The notes under the pieces are model-generated. The model had not been told where the DNA came from and did no database searches. It saw only the letters and a program-made list of their open reading frames with translations. Position numbers and translations under genes: made by a program. Of a stretch of DNA of 64,000 nt, positions 34,342 through 43,330 are shown piece by piece. The stretch spans positions 1 through 64,000 of the forward strand of contig LNFB01000212.1 in NCBI GenBank assembly GCA_001464385.1. The letters run 5' to 3'. Source of the stretch: Deltaproteobacteria bacterium Ga0077550. Lineage in GTDB: Bacteria; Myxococcota_A; Polyangia; Nannocystales; Nannocystaceae. The stretch's first letter is position 1; each line of letters starts with the position of its first letter.

Positions 34342-34572
34342 TCACCAACCGCCGTCTTTCTTCTCTTCGGCCTTCTCCTCGGCCTTCTTCTCTTCGGCCT
34401 TCTCCTCGGCCTTCTTCTCTTCGACCTTCTTGTCGTCCTTCTTGTCGTCCTTCTTGTCGGCCTTCTTGTCGTCGGTCTTCGCGTCGCCCGACTTGTCGCA
34501 GGCGACGGGCACGGTGCCCACGACGAGGGCGAGCAGGAGGTGGGCGAGCGGGGTTCGGATGGTGCCGGTCAT
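34342..34572 (-). CDS. Small highly charged lipoprotein
   Basis: 76 residues. The signal peptide (HLLLALVVGTVPVAC) has a lipobox at VPVAC, giving a mature protein of about 50 residues made almost only of Asp, Glu, Lys and Ala (DDKKADKKDDKKDDKK, then EEKKAEEKAEEKKAEEK). No fold or function is recognised; similar tiny charged lipoproteins are common in myxobacteria. It ends 6 bp before the cytochrome lipoprotein start, so the two are likely co-transcribed. The + strand here is a repeated polypyrimidine tract. Confidence 0.65.
   Translation of the reverse strand: MTGTIRTPLAHLLLALVVGTVPVACDKSGDAKTDDKKADKKDDKKDDKKVEEKKAEEKAEEKKAEEKAEEKKDGGW
34354..34480. repeat. Polypyrimidine/polypurine tract with internal repeats
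   Basis: The + strand is largely C and T, with a ~30-bp unit (CTTCTTCTCTTCGGCCTTCTCCTCGGC) repeated twice and several CTTCTTGTCGTC copies. It encodes the Lys/Glu/Asp repeats of the mini-lipoprotein on the other strand. Confidence 0.75.
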
Positions 34573-34611
34573 GGGGGCGTCCTCGAGGTGGCGCCGCGGG
34601 GTCCGGATCCA

Positions 34612-36147
34612 TCAAGGGGCCTTGCGGCGCGAGACGTCGCGCAGCACGCCGGAGACCGCCCGCAGCAGCGTGAGCGAATCATAGGGCTTGTCGAGGGTGC
34701 CGTCGATGCCGACCTCGCGCAGCTTCGCCTCGCGCGCCCGCTCGATGTACCCGCTCGAGATCAGCACCCGGACGTCCGCGTTGTGGGCCCGGATCCTCCG
34801 CAACGCCTGCTCGCCGTCGAGGTTGGGCATGTCGAGATCGAGGACCACGAGGTCGATCTCGGCCTCGTGCGCCCGGAACGTCTGGACAGCCACCTCGCCG
34901 TCCTCGGCGATCAGCACGCGGAGACCCGCGTGCTCGAGCACCCGGCGTGCGGCGTCGCGGACCAGCGCCTCGTCGTCGGCGACGAGGACACAGCCCACCA
35001 GCGGCGTCGCCTCGTCGAGCGTGCGCCGCTCGGCCTGCGGCCGGCCGTTGCGCAGCGGGAGGAACGCGAACACGCACGTGCCCACGCCGGCCGAGCTCGC
35101 GATGCCGATGTGCCCGCCGTGATCGCGGACGATCGCCAGCGCGGTCGCGAGGCCGAGCCCAGTACCGACGCCACGGGGCTTCGTGGTGAAGAACGGATCG
35201 AACGCGCGTCGCCGCACGTCCGGCTCCATGCCCACGCCCGTGTCCTCGACGGTGATGAGGGCGAGATCCCCGGCGGGGATCATGAACTGCTCGTCGAGCA
35301 TCTCCGAGGGGATCGCGGTGCAGCGCCGCGCCGAGATCCGCAGGGTACCGCCGTCCGGCATCGCCGAGATCGCGTTGAGGCCGGTGTGGGCGAGGACCTG
35401 GGCCAGGCGCGTCGGATCGCCGCGCACCACGAGCCCTGGCTCGGCGTCGATGACGAGCTGGATGTTCTTCGGCAGGCCCCGGCCGAGGAGCCGGCCGGCG
35501 TCGGCGAGCACCGCCGCGAGCTCGAGGGCGTCGCGCGTCCGCGGGCCACTGCGCGCGAACGCCATGAGGTCGTGGGTGAGCTCGCCGGCCCGCCGCGCGG
35601 CGACCTCGATGTCGGCGAGCACGCGGCGCACGTCCTCCTCGCGCCACTCGGTCATCGACTGCACGTGCGAGACGTTGGCGAGCACGGCCCCGAGCAGGTT
35701 GTTGAAGTCGTGGGCGATGCCCCCCGCGAGCTCACCGAGCGCCTGGAGCTTCTGCGCCGCCACGCGCTGGTCCTCGAGCCGGTCGCGGACCGAGAACTGC
35801 AGCACCGTCTGGCCGCCCATCGCGATCCGATCGCCGACCGCCAGCGTCGCCTCGTCGATCCGGGAGCCGTTGACGAACGTGCCGTTGCGGCTGCCGAGAT
35901 CGCGGACGACGTAGACACCGTCCGCGCTCCGCGTCACCGCGGCGTGGCGACGCGAGACCCCGTCGTCCTGGATCGCCAGGCCCGGCGTCGCGCGACCGAG
36001 GACCACGCCCTCGCCCAGGGGCAGCGTCTGGCCCACCGCCGGTCCGAGCAACACGACCAGCTGGTACTCGTGCAGTCCGGCGGCGGCCGACAGCGGCGTG
36101 CGACGCACGGAGAGCGTCGTCAGCTCGATGTCCGAGGCCGAGTTCAC
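34612..36147 (-). CDS. Hybrid histidine kinase: FHA sensor, kinase core and C-terminal receiver
   Basis: 511 residues from GTG 36147 (an ATG at 36210 would add 21 residues of poor fit). Residues ~28-118 form an FHA domain: VLGRATPG, SRRHAA, DLGSRNGTFVNG. Then comes the dimerisation helix with the phospho-acceptor His146 in GGIAHDFNN, the ATPase domain (NAISAMPDGGTLRIS, DTGVGMEPDVRRRAFDPFF, GTGLGLATALAIV), and a receiver (GCVLVADDEAL, phospho-Asp in VVLDLDMPNLDG, Lys in DKPYD). It has no membrane helix. FHA domains read phospho-threonine, so this two-component protein may be gated by a Ser/Thr kinase. No DNA-binding partner is adjacent. Confidence 0.88.
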   Translation of the reverse strand: MNSASDIELTTLSVRRTPLSAAAGLHEYQLVVLLGPAVGQTLPLGEGVVLGRATPGLAIQDDGVSRRHAAVTRSADGVYVVRDLGSRNGTFVNGSRIDEATLAVGDRIAMGGQTVLQFSVRDRLEDQRVAAQKLQALGELAGGIAHDFNNLLGAVLANVSHVQSMTEWREEDVRRVLADIEVAARRAGELTHDLMAFARSGPRTRDALELAAVLADAGRLLGRGLPKNIQLVIDAEPGLVVRGDPTRLAQVLAHTGLNAISAMPDGGTLRISARRCTAIPSEMLDEQFMIPAGDLALITVEDTGVGMEPDVRRRAFDPFFTTKPRGVGTGLGLATALAIVRDHGGHIGIASSAGVGTCVFAFLPLRNGRPQAERRTLDEATPLVGCVLVADDEALVRDAARRVLEHAGLRVLIAEDGEVAVQTFRAHEAEIDLVVLDLDMPNLDGEQALRRIRAHNADVRVLISSGYIERAREAKLREVGIDGTLDKPYDSLTLLRAVSGVLRDVSRRKAP

Positions 36148-36235
36148 AGCGCAGCAGTATACCGAAACGCCGACCACGCGGCCGAACGGCCATGCGCTCG
36201 GGCCGCTCACGCAGCGCGCGTGTCGGCGAGCAACA

Positions 36236-37081
36236 TCAGGGCAGGACCAACAGATCCGTGCGCATGCCGCGGGGGAGTGCGGAGCGCAGCGTCAGCAGAT
36301 CCGCGTCCTCCAGGGCCACGCAGCCCAGTGTCCAATCCGAGCTCGCACCGCCGCCGTGGATCAGCACGGCGCCGCCGAGCTTCGTCGACTGCGGCGGGAC
36401 CCGACCCTCGCGGACGTCGGCGAGGATCCGATCGCGGGTCTTGCTCGAGATGCGACCATCGGACGCAGCCGCGCGGGCGTCGTCCGCGTTCGGGTAGTGG
36501 ATCGCGATCGCGTGCTCGAAGCTCGACCACGGCTTGTCCGAGGTCCGATAGAGCCCCTCGGGGGTCTTGCCGTCGCCCTGCACCTGCTTGTGCCCGGCGG
36601 GCGCGAAGCCCAGGGCGACGGGGAAGCAGTGCGTCGCGTCGCCGTCGACGAACACGAGGAGGCGACGCTGCGCCTTGCGAACGACGACCAGCGTGCCGTG
36701 CCGACGGCGGCGGTCGTCGACGGGCAGCAGCGCGGCGCCATCGTGGAGCTCGTCGAGCGACGCGACACAGCCCTCGGTCACGGGCTCGACCGCGGGCGGG
36801 GCCACGGGCTCGGGCGCCGGCGTCGGTGGCACGGGCGACGGCGCGGGACGAGGGGGCGTCGGGGCTGGCGCCTCGGCGGCTGGCGCCTCGGCGGCTGGCG
36901 CCCCGGCGGCCGCCGCCCCGGCGGCCGCCGCCCGAGACGCCAGGGGGAGCTCCGGGCCCTCGCCGACGGCGACCGTGGCGACCGGCCCGCTGATCGCAGC
37001 CTCGGCCGAGCACGCGCCGAGCAGCAGGCCGCAGGCCCAGCCACCCGGGAGTCGCCGCGATCGGAGGGGACGCCCGCGCAT
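36236..37081 (-). CDS. L,D-transpeptidase (YkuD) lipoprotein
   Basis: 281 residues from ATG 37081, with GGCAGGA just upstream. A hydrophobic N-terminus leads to a lipobox (LLLGAC). A ~60-residue Ala/Pro linker (APAAEAPAAEAPAPTPPRP) precedes the YkuD domain: KAQRRLLVFVDGDATHCFPVA, KTPEGLYRTSD and the active site HGGGASSDWTLGCVAL, with catalytic His and Cys. These enzymes make 3-3 peptidoglycan cross-links or attach proteins to the wall, or, in the ErfK/YafK branch, cut the bond. It is divergent from ppk by 68 bp. Confidence 0.88.
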   Translation of the reverse strand: MRGRPLRSRRLPGGWACGLLLGACSAEAAISGPVATVAVGEGPELPLASRAAAAGAAAAGAPAAEAPAAEAPAPTPPRPAPSPVPPTPAPEPVAPPAVEPVTEGCVASLDELHDGAALLPVDDRRRRHGTLVVVRKAQRRLLVFVDGDATHCFPVALGFAPAGHKQVQGDGKTPEGLYRTSDKPWSSFEHAIAIHYPNADDARAAASDGRISSKTRDRILADVREGRVPPQSTKLGGAVLIHGGGASSDWTLGCVALEDADLLTLRSALPRGMRTDLLVLP

Positions 37082-37149
37082 TCCTGCCAAGATACGCCCC
37101 AGGCGGGCCCACGTTCTACCGTGACACCCGTCTGTGACCCGCTTCTGCC

Positions 37150-39402
37150 ATGATGGCCGTCCCCGTGACCAAGCCCCTCGACGCGGCCGCGAATGATCCC
37201 GTCGAACCGACGGCCGCCACTCCCGCCCCCTCCCCTGACCCCGCGACGACCCCGGCGCACCCGCCCTCGCCGCGCATCCTCGGCAGCTGGGCACAGCCCG
37301 CCGACCCGCTCGCGCCCGAGGCCTACCTCAACCGCGAGCTCACCTGGCTGAACTTCGCGTTCCGCGTGGTGCACCAGGCCGCGGATCCCCGCACCCCCCT
37401 GCTCGAGCGCGTCCGCTTCCTCGGCATCGTCGGCAGCACGATCGACGAGTTCTTCATGAAGCGGATCGGCGGGCTGAAGCAGCAGATCGCCGCGGGGCTC
37501 ACGGATCCCGGCGCGGACGGTCGGACGCCGGCCGAGCTGCTGGTGGAGTGCTACCGCAGCGTGCGCGAGCTCGACGCCCGCATGCGTTCGGTGTGGAGCG
37601 ATCTCCAGGATCCGCTCGCGGCCGAGGGCGTCGGCGTGCGGCCCTACGCGTCGCTGGCGTCCGCCGACCGGCACGCGCTGCGCGACGAGTACTTCCGCAA
37701 CGTGTTCCCGCTGGTCACGCCGCAGGCGATGGACCCGGCGCACCCGTTCCCCTTCATCTCCAACCTGTCGCTCAACCTGCTGGTGACGCTGCACTACCCG
37801 AACGACGCGATGCCGCTGCTGGCCCGCGTCAAGGTGCCCGTCGGCGCCGGTATCCCGCGGCTGCTGCGGGTCGGCACCACGTGGACGTTCGTGACGCTCG
37901 AGGACGTGGTCGCCCACAACCTCGATCTGCTGTTCCCCGGCATGATCATCGAGAGCTGCACGGTCTTCCGCGTGACGCGGAACGCCGTCACCGAGGGCGA
38001 CGAGGATCTCGCCGACGATCTGCTGGCGATGATCGAGTCCGAGCTGCGCGAGCGGAAGTTCGCGCCGATCGTCCGGGTGCAGCTCGCCCCGAACATGCCC
38101 ACGCTGCACCGGGCGCTGCTCGCGTCGAAGTTCGGCCTGCGCGAGGCAGAGGTGTTCGAGACCGCCGGTATCATCGGCATGCGCGACCTCAGCGAGCTCG
38201 CGAGCGTTCCGCTGGCGCACCTGCGCTACGTGCCGCACCGCCCGGTCGACCACCCGGAGTTCAGCGAGGCCCGCAGCGTCTTTCACCAGATCCGCGACGC
38301 GAAGGCGATCCTCGTCCATCACCCGTACGAATCCTTCTCCAGCTCGGTGGAGCGGCTCCTCCGCGAGGCCGCCGAGGACCCCAAGGTCCGCGCGATCAAG
38401 ATGACGCTGTACCGCACCAGCGCGGACACCCAAGTGGTGCGTCACCTGGTCAACGCGGCCCGCAACGGGAAGCAGGTCGCCGTCGTCGTCGAGCTGAAGG
38501 CCCGCTTCGACGAGGAGGCCAACATCCGCTGGGCCGCCGACCTCGAGGAGGCCGGCATCCACGTCAGCTACGGCGTCGTCGGGCTCAAGACCCACTGCAA
38601 GACCATCTTGGTGGTGCGGCAGGACTCCGACCGCCTCCGCCGCTACACGCACGTCGGCACCGGCAACTACCACGCCGGCAACGCGCGGGGGTACACCGAC
38701 TTCGGGCTGTTCACGTGCGACGACGAGGTCGGCGAGGACATGACCGAGCTGTTCAACTACCTGACGACGGGGTACCGGCCGAAGCGGCGCTACAACAAGA
38801 TCCTCGTCGCGCCGAAGATGTTGAAGACTGCGCTGCTCGAGAAGATCGACCGCGAGATCGCGGTGCACGTCGCCGAGGGCGGCGGCTCGATCCAGCTCAA
38901 GCTCAACGCGCTCGAGGACACGGACATGATCGCGGCCCTCTACCGCGCCTCGATCGCGGGGGTCCGCGTCGACCTCATCGTGCGCGACGTCTGTCGGCTA
39001 CGGCCGGGGATCCCCGGGCTCTCCGAGTCGATCCGCGTGATCAGCATCGTCGGACGCTTCCTCGAGCACGCGCGCATCTACTACTTCCGCAACGGCGGCG
39101 CGGAGGAGTACTACATCGGGTCGGCCGACGGAATGCGCCGCAATCTCGAGAGTCGCGTCGAGACCCTGGTCCCCGTCGAGGCGCCGCACCTGCGCCGCGA
39201 GCTGCGATCGGTGCTGAAGCTGCAGCTGGCCGATCGGTGCAGCGCCTGGGACATGCGCTCCGACGGGAGCTACGTGCAGCGCCAGGGCGCCGAGCGGGGC
39301 ACCCACGAGCTGCTGATCGATCGCGCGGAGCGACGCCACCGCGAAGCGACCCGGCTCAAGCGCCGGCGCCCGCGACCGATCGCCGCCGGCCAGCGCGAGT
39401 GA
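37150..39402 (+). CDS. ppk: Polyphosphate kinase 1
   Basis: 750 residues. After a ~60-residue Pro/Ala extension come the PPK1 domains: LNRELTWLNFAFRVVHQA, FFMKRIGGLKQQIAAG, HPFPFISNLSLNLLV, HPYESFSSSVERLLREAA, ALKMTLYRT-like IKMTLYRTSAD, VELKARFDEEANIRWA, THCKTILVVR, and the autophosphorylated His in HVGTGNYHAGNARGYTD. It polymerises phosphate from ATP reversibly, usually at the inner membrane. No ppx or pho gene is adjacent. The start may be ATG 37150 or the next codon (ATG ATG). Confidence 0.95.
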   Translation: MMAVPVTKPLDAAANDPVEPTAATPAPSPDPATTPAHPPSPRILGSWAQPADPLAPEAYLNRELTWLNFAFRVVHQAADPRTPLLERVRFLGIVGSTIDEFFMKRIGGLKQQIAAGLTDPGADGRTPAELLVECYRSVRELDARMRSVWSDLQDPLAAEGVGVRPYASLASADRHALRDEYFRNVFPLVTPQAMDPAHPFPFISNLSLNLLVTLHYPNDAMPLLARVKVPVGAGIPRLLRVGTTWTFVTLEDVVAHNLDLLFPGMIIESCTVFRVTRNAVTEGDEDLADDLLAMIESELRERKFAPIVRVQLAPNMPTLHRALLASKFGLREAEVFETAGIIGMRDLSELASVPLAHLRYVPHRPVDHPEFSEARSVFHQIRDAKAILVHHPYESFSSSVERLLREAAEDPKVRAIKMTLYRTSADTQVVRHLVNAARNGKQVAVVVELKARFDEEANIRWAADLEEAGIHVSYGVVGLKTHCKTILVVRQDSDRLRRYTHVGTGNYHAGNARGYTDFGLFTCDDEVGEDMTELFNYLTTGYRPKRRYNKILVAPKMLKTALLEKIDREIAVHVAEGGGSIQLKLNALEDTDMIAALYRASIAGVRVDLIVRDVCRLRPGIPGLSESIRVISIVGRFLEHARIYYFRNGGAEEYYIGSADGMRRNLESRVETLVPVEAPHLRRELRSVLKLQLADRCSAWDMRSDGSYVQRQGAERGTHELLIDRAERRHREATRLKRRRPRPIAAGQRE

Positions 39403-39447
39403 TCGCGCCGGCCGCAGCGATCGCGCCGGCCAGGCCGCGGGGTCGCT

Positions 39448-40530
39448 TCACTCGGCGTCCGGACGACCCTCGGCGCGGGCCGCAGCGCCCATGCTGAGCT
39501 CGTCGACGTTGGGCGACATGCCGCCCGAGGGGGCCGACAGCCAGCTGCCGACCTTCCTGTAGTGGACGCCGTACGCGAAGCCGAAGACCAGGCCGTACAT
39601 CGCGATCCACGGCATGATCGACGTGTTGGTCACGATGTGGATGAGCCGGATGCTCATGTCGATGTTGGCGTGCGTGCCGTACTGGCTGCCCCACACGAGG
39701 ATCGCGACGCCGCCGAACACCATCGCGAGCGAGTAGAGGTTGGTGTGGGTGAGCTTGCCCCACAGCTTGCCGCGGTCGTCCTGGCGGAAGAACTCGAGGC
39801 TGTAGCGGATCGCCGAGTGGCCGATGAAGTAGATCGCCGTGAGCGCGCCGTCGAACGGCATGAGCGGCAGGATCGCGTACATCACCGCGAACATCGCGAG
39901 GTAGATGCACAGGGCGTAGAGCTGCGCGGGGTGGATCTTCACGTTGTGCAGGTGGGGCGCACAGCGGACGACCTTCGAGTCGGGGCTGGTGTAGCGGACG
40001 CCGAAGCGGCTGTCGGTCGGGCGACCCCAGCAGCAGCCGTAGACGTAGCAACCGAGGCGCGCGATGGCCTCGCCCAGGGGCAGCGCTAGCGCGGGCGCGT
40101 CGAGGAGCCGGAACACCGGCACGTCGGCGATCACGGCGACGGCCCAGAGCCCGACGACGCCGCCGGCGATGCCACCGTGGAGCATGTAGCCCGGCTTGAC
40201 GATGGTCTGCAGCGGGCGACGGAAGAGCTCGCGCCACTCGAGCAGGATGCTGAACAGGCGCAGGCCGACGAGCACCGCCGGCACGACGACGAAGAGGTAG
40301 AGCTTGGCGATCAGCAGGACGTCGAGCCCGGCCATCGCGTCGTACCAGAGCGAGCCTGCGAACCCGGTCGCGAACGCGGCCGCGGCGAGGAAGGCGTAGG
40401 TCGTGAAGATCCAGTTGCCGACCCGGAAGAGGATCGTCCGGTTGTGGAAGTCGAGGGTCCAGCGCTGCAGGATCGACATCGGGCGCGGGGCGTCGATGGC
40501 TTCGGTTGCGGACTGTGGCGCGTTCGACAT
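39448..40530 (-). CDS. Prolipoprotein diacylglyceryl transferase (Lgt) family membrane protein
   Basis: 360 residues from ATG 40530, with about seven membrane helices. Lgt features are the HGG motif (YMLHGGIAGG), EAIARLGCYVYGCCWGRPTD, in place of the usual Lgt signature region, RFGVRYTSP, and HPAQLYALC. Lgt attaches diacylglycerol to the lipobox cysteine of prelipoproteins at the inner membrane. It differs from standard Lgt by the GC-x3-GCC cluster and extra N- and C-terminal segments, so it may be a paralogue with a related role; many lipoproteins are encoded nearby. It is convergent with ppk, 45 bp apart. Confidence 0.7.
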   Translation of the reverse strand: MSNAPQSATEAIDAPRPMSILQRWTLDFHNRTILFRVGNWIFTTYAFLAAAAFATGFAGSLWYDAMAGLDVLLIAKLYLFVVVPAVLVGLRLFSILLEWRELFRRPLQTIVKPGYMLHGGIAGGVVGLWAVAVIADVPVFRLLDAPALALPLGEAIARLGCYVYGCCWGRPTDSRFGVRYTSPDSKVVRCAPHLHNVKIHPAQLYALCIYLAMFAVMYAILPLMPFDGALTAIYFIGHSAIRYSLEFFRQDDRGKLWGKLTHTNLYSLAMVFGGVAILVWGSQYGTHANIDMSIRLIHIVTNTSIMPWIAMYGLVFGFAYGVHYRKVGSWLSAPSGGMSPNVDELSMGAAARAEGRPDAE

Positions 40531-40740
40531 TGCCCCGGGTTTTCGCCCGGGTCGGGCCGCGGAGTCAAATCCCACGGGCGCGATCCACGGCGCGGATTCG
40601 GCCCACCGGGGCCGGGCGCGCCGACGTGCACACCCGGGCGAACCCGCCCCGCCCCGGGGCCCGGGGGCCCGCCAGCACCGTCCTGCGTCGGTTTGCGCCC
40701 GCGCGCCGGTCCACGGGTGTAGCGTGCCCGGACGATCCCA

Positions 40741-40899
40741 GTGCACGCGTGCGACCACGATCACGACGCAGACGATGAGCCGGCCTCGACCGGCTTCCTG
40801 CCGATCTCGTTGGCGCTAGCACTGTTCATCACCGGCCTGTTCGCCCTCGACGTGTTCGAGCTCGGCTGTGGCACGCCCGTGACCGCGTCGACGCGGTGA
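40741..40899 (+). CDS. Possible 52-residue single-span membrane protein
   Basis: A short frame from GTG 40741 to TGA 40897-40899. The product has an acidic, His-rich start (VHACDHDHDADDE), one strong membrane helix (residues ~19-39, FLPISLALALFITGLFALDVF) and a short end with Cys. About 88% of codons end in G or C, which matches neighbours. An in-frame TAG at 40720 limits the start. No ribosome site is obvious. It lies in the otherwise empty gap between the Lgt-like and the next minus-strand gene. The Asp/His-rich start could bind metal. Confidence 0.4.
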   Translation: MHACDHDHDADDEPASTGFLPISLALALFITGLFALDVFELGCGTPVTASTR

Positions 40900-40921
40900 T
40901 CCGGACCACGCGCGCGTCGGC

Positions 40922-41941
40922 TCACCGCTCGGTGGAGATCCACGCGTCGATCCCCGCATCGTCGGCGCGGGCCTGATCGAACAGCTCGCGGGCCGCATCC
41001 CGCTCGCCTGCGCGCTCGAGGCACAGGGCGAGGCCGGCCCGGGCGCGGGCGCGCTGCTTCGGCGTGCCGGTCGCGACGACGCGCTGGTAGTCGGGCCGCG
41101 CCGAGGCGCAGTCGCCCCGACGCCGCGCCGCGTCGGCGCGCGCGAGTCGGTCGACCGCGCCCTCCTCCGCGGGGGTCGGGCTCGTGGGGGGCTCGACGTT
41201 CTTCGTCGTCGGCTTCGCCGGCGACTTCGGTGCCGACGCACCCGGCACGACCGTCGGCGGCGGCCCTGCGGCGCCGCTCGACTTCGACTTCTTCTCGCGC
41301 CGTGCGACGAGATCGTCATCGTCCTTCGACGCGTCCGGGCGCGCGCGGAGCAGCTCGGGCTCGGCCGCCGGGGCGCGCTCGGCCGCGGCGGACTCGGCGA
41401 ACTCCAGCTCGTCGCGCGCACCGGCGCCTCGCAGGTCGTCCCCGCGTTGCACCGTCGACGCATCGGCGAGCGGTGGCGAGGCCGGCGCGGCGGCGGGTGC
41501 CGGCGCCGAGCTCGGCGGGGGCTCGGCGCGCGCGATCGTCTGCGACGCGCTCGACGACGACTTGGGCTGCTGGGTGATGATCACCGCGACGACGGCCGCG
41601 CCGGCGAGCGCCGCGACGGACGGCACGATCCAAAGCGCACGTAGCCACGATCCACGGCGACGTGGCACCGGTGCGGACACGACGGGGTTCGCCGCGGCCG
41701 CCCGGGCCTCGGCGAGCACCGCCGCGATCACCGATGTCGGCGGCTCGTGCTCGCGGAGCAGCGCCTGAGCATGACGCTCGATCGCGCGGTAGCGGATCAG
41801 CGCGCCGTGGATCCGTGCGCGCGCATCGTCGTCGAGCTCGGCCGGCATGCGCGGCGCAGCGTCGGCCGGCAGCTCGAGGGAGTCCTCGAGCACGTCGAGC
41901 TCGGCGGGCACGAACGTGCGCTCGTTGTCGGAGACGGGCAT
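40922..41941 (-). CDS. Single-span membrane protein with TPR-like C-terminus
   Basis: 339 residues from ATG 41941. A ~95-residue cytoplasmic acidic/helical region (LPADAAPRMPAELDDDARAR) precedes one membrane helix (~100-120, ALWIVPSVAALAGAAVVAVII). Then comes a long Ser/Pro/Ala/Lys linker, ending in a ~70-residue segment of TPR character (DRLARADAARRRGDCASARPDYQRVVATG, KQRARARAGLALCLERAGERDAARELFDQA). The layout looks like an anti-sigma factor or FecR-like protein, but no sigma gene is beside it and no zinc motif is seen. Role unknown; it may pass a periplasmic signal inward. Confidence 0.75.
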   Translation of the reverse strand: MPVSDNERTFVPAELDVLEDSLELPADAAPRMPAELDDDARARIHGALIRYRAIERHAQALLREHEPPTSVIAAVLAEARAAAANPVVSAPVPRRRGSWLRALWIVPSVAALAGAAVVAVIITQQPKSSSSASQTIARAEPPPSSAPAPAAAPASPPLADASTVQRGDDLRGAGARDELEFAESAAAERAPAAEPELLRARPDASKDDDDLVARREKKSKSSGAAGPPPTVVPGASAPKSPAKPTTKNVEPPTSPTPAEEGAVDRLARADAARRRGDCASARPDYQRVVATGTPKQRARARAGLALCLERAGERDAARELFDQARADDAGIDAWISTER

Positions 41942-42094
41942 GGGCGGATGCGTGCGATGTCCCTGCAAACGTCGGCGCGGGTGGTTCGGTCTACCAAGTC
42001 CGATGGGTTCCGAGGGGCGGCCGCCCTGTAGCATGCCCCAGGACGCGGCGAAACGCCTCGATCGGGGCGCCGCAGCGCGCCGCCTTGCGCCCGC

Positions 42095-43330
42095 GTGACC
42101 AGGGACACTAGATTTGCCGGCGTGCACGCCCGAGTCGCCGCGTCGCTGCTCGGGCTCGTCGCCGCGTCGTGCGGCCCGACGCGATCGGCGTGGGTGGATG
42201 CGTCGCCGATTGCGATCGTCGCGCCGCCCGTGGTCGAGGTGTCGCCGCCCATCGTCGAGGCGAAACCGGAGCCCCCTCGCGTCGGTCCGCTGCGACGCGA
42301 GGCGCCGATCCTGTTCCAGCCATCGCTCGTGCACGCCGCGATCGCACCGCTGTCGCGCGCGGTCCGGGGCTGGGCGGCCGGGCGCGACGGGGCGGCCCGG
42401 GTCGAGCTCGGCTGCCGGCGCGGCGTCACCGTCGTCGATGCTGCCGGCGAGCGACCCGTCGGCGGCGCCGCGACCCGCGTCGTGATCGCGGGAGACGGCC
42501 GCGAGGTGGCCCGCGAGCACGCCGGTCGGATCCACCGCACGCGCCTCGGGACCCGCGAGGTCCCCTCGGTGCTCGACGGCGCCGACGCGACGTACCTCGA
42601 TGCGCCCGACGGCCCCACGCTCGCGTTCCATCGCGGCTGTGAGTGGTTCGCCGCGGCGAGCGGGGGGCCTGCTGTGTCGATCGGATCGAGCTGCGGCGCG
42701 CCGATCCGCGTCGAGCGTGGCCGCGCCCGCCTGTGGCTCGCCGAGTCCGCGGGCGCCGACGCATCGGGGCTCCCGGCGATCGTCGGACTCGAGCCTGGTC
42801 GACCGCCGATCACGATCGACCTCTCCGCGTCACCGGGGATGTCGGCGCCGGCGATGTCCGCGGACGCGTCGATCCTGTGCGGCACCTTCGTCGACGCCGG
42901 CCACGACATCCTCGCCTGCCGACTCCGCGACGGCGGCGAGTTCGAGACGGTGGCCAAGGACGTCTTCGGCACGGCCCACTTCGCCGACGACGCTCGCCGC
43001 CTGGTGTTCACCGTCGGCGACCGCGCCCACGTCCCGCGCGAGCTCCACCTCGTGGACTTCGATCACCGCATCGTGCGTCGGCTGGGCCGCGTCGCGCACC
43101 ATCGCCTCGCGTTCCTGGCCGGCGGCGAGCACGTCGTCGCGTTCGATGGGGCCCGCGGCCTCGTCTTCGAGCTCGACACCGGCTGGGTGACGCCCTTCGG
43201 CGAGGAGGCCGACGACTGGGTCGCGCTGGGCGACGCCGATCGGCCCGGGACCTTCCTCGCCTCCCGCCTGCGGACGCGCTGCGCAGAGCTGGTGCGCGTC
43301 GAGCTCCCGCGGCGCGACGCGGGCGGATGA
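42095..43330 (+). CDS. Secreted or lipid-anchored protein with propeller-like repeats, unknown function
   Basis: 411 residues from GTG 42095, or 402 from GTG 42122, which gives a tighter signal peptide (VHARVAASLLGLVAASC). Cys at the end of that stretch could be a lipobox, although it lacks the usual Leu at -3. A short Pro/Val region follows, then repeating beta-strand blocks (GTFVDAGHDILACRLRDGG, AHFADDARRLVFTVGDRAH, HHRLAFLAGGEHVVAFDG) like WD40/TolB-type propellers. No catalytic motif is seen. It is divergent from the membrane protein at 40922-41941. Its 3' end overlaps an open minus-strand frame. Confidence 0.65.
   Translation: MTRDTRFAGVHARVAASLLGLVAASCGPTRSAWVDASPIAIVAPPVVEVSPPIVEAKPEPPRVGPLRREAPILFQPSLVHAAIAPLSRAVRGWAAGRDGAARVELGCRRGVTVVDAAGERPVGGAATRVVIAGDGREVAREHAGRIHRTRLGTREVPSVLDGADATYLDAPDGPTLAFHRGCEWFAAASGGPAVSIGSSCGAPIRVERGRARLWLAESAGADASGLPAIVGLEPGRPPITIDLSASPGMSAPAMSADASILCGTFVDAGHDILACRLRDGGEFETVAKDVFGTAHFADDARRLVFTVGDRAHVPRELHLVDFDHRIVRRLGRVAHHRLAFLAGGEHVVAFDGARGLVFELDTGWVTPFGEEADDWVALGDADRPGTFLASRLRTRCAELVRVELPRRDAGG

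Noticed and set aside
39401-39431. 13-bp direct repeat GATCGCGCCGGCC after ppk as a terminator or attachment site
   Set aside because: It is a simple direct repeat spaced 18 bp with no T-tract, integrase or tRNA nearby.
40922-41941. Anti-sigma factor call for the single-span membrane protein
   Set aside because: No sigma factor is adjacent and no HxxxCxxC zinc motif is seen.
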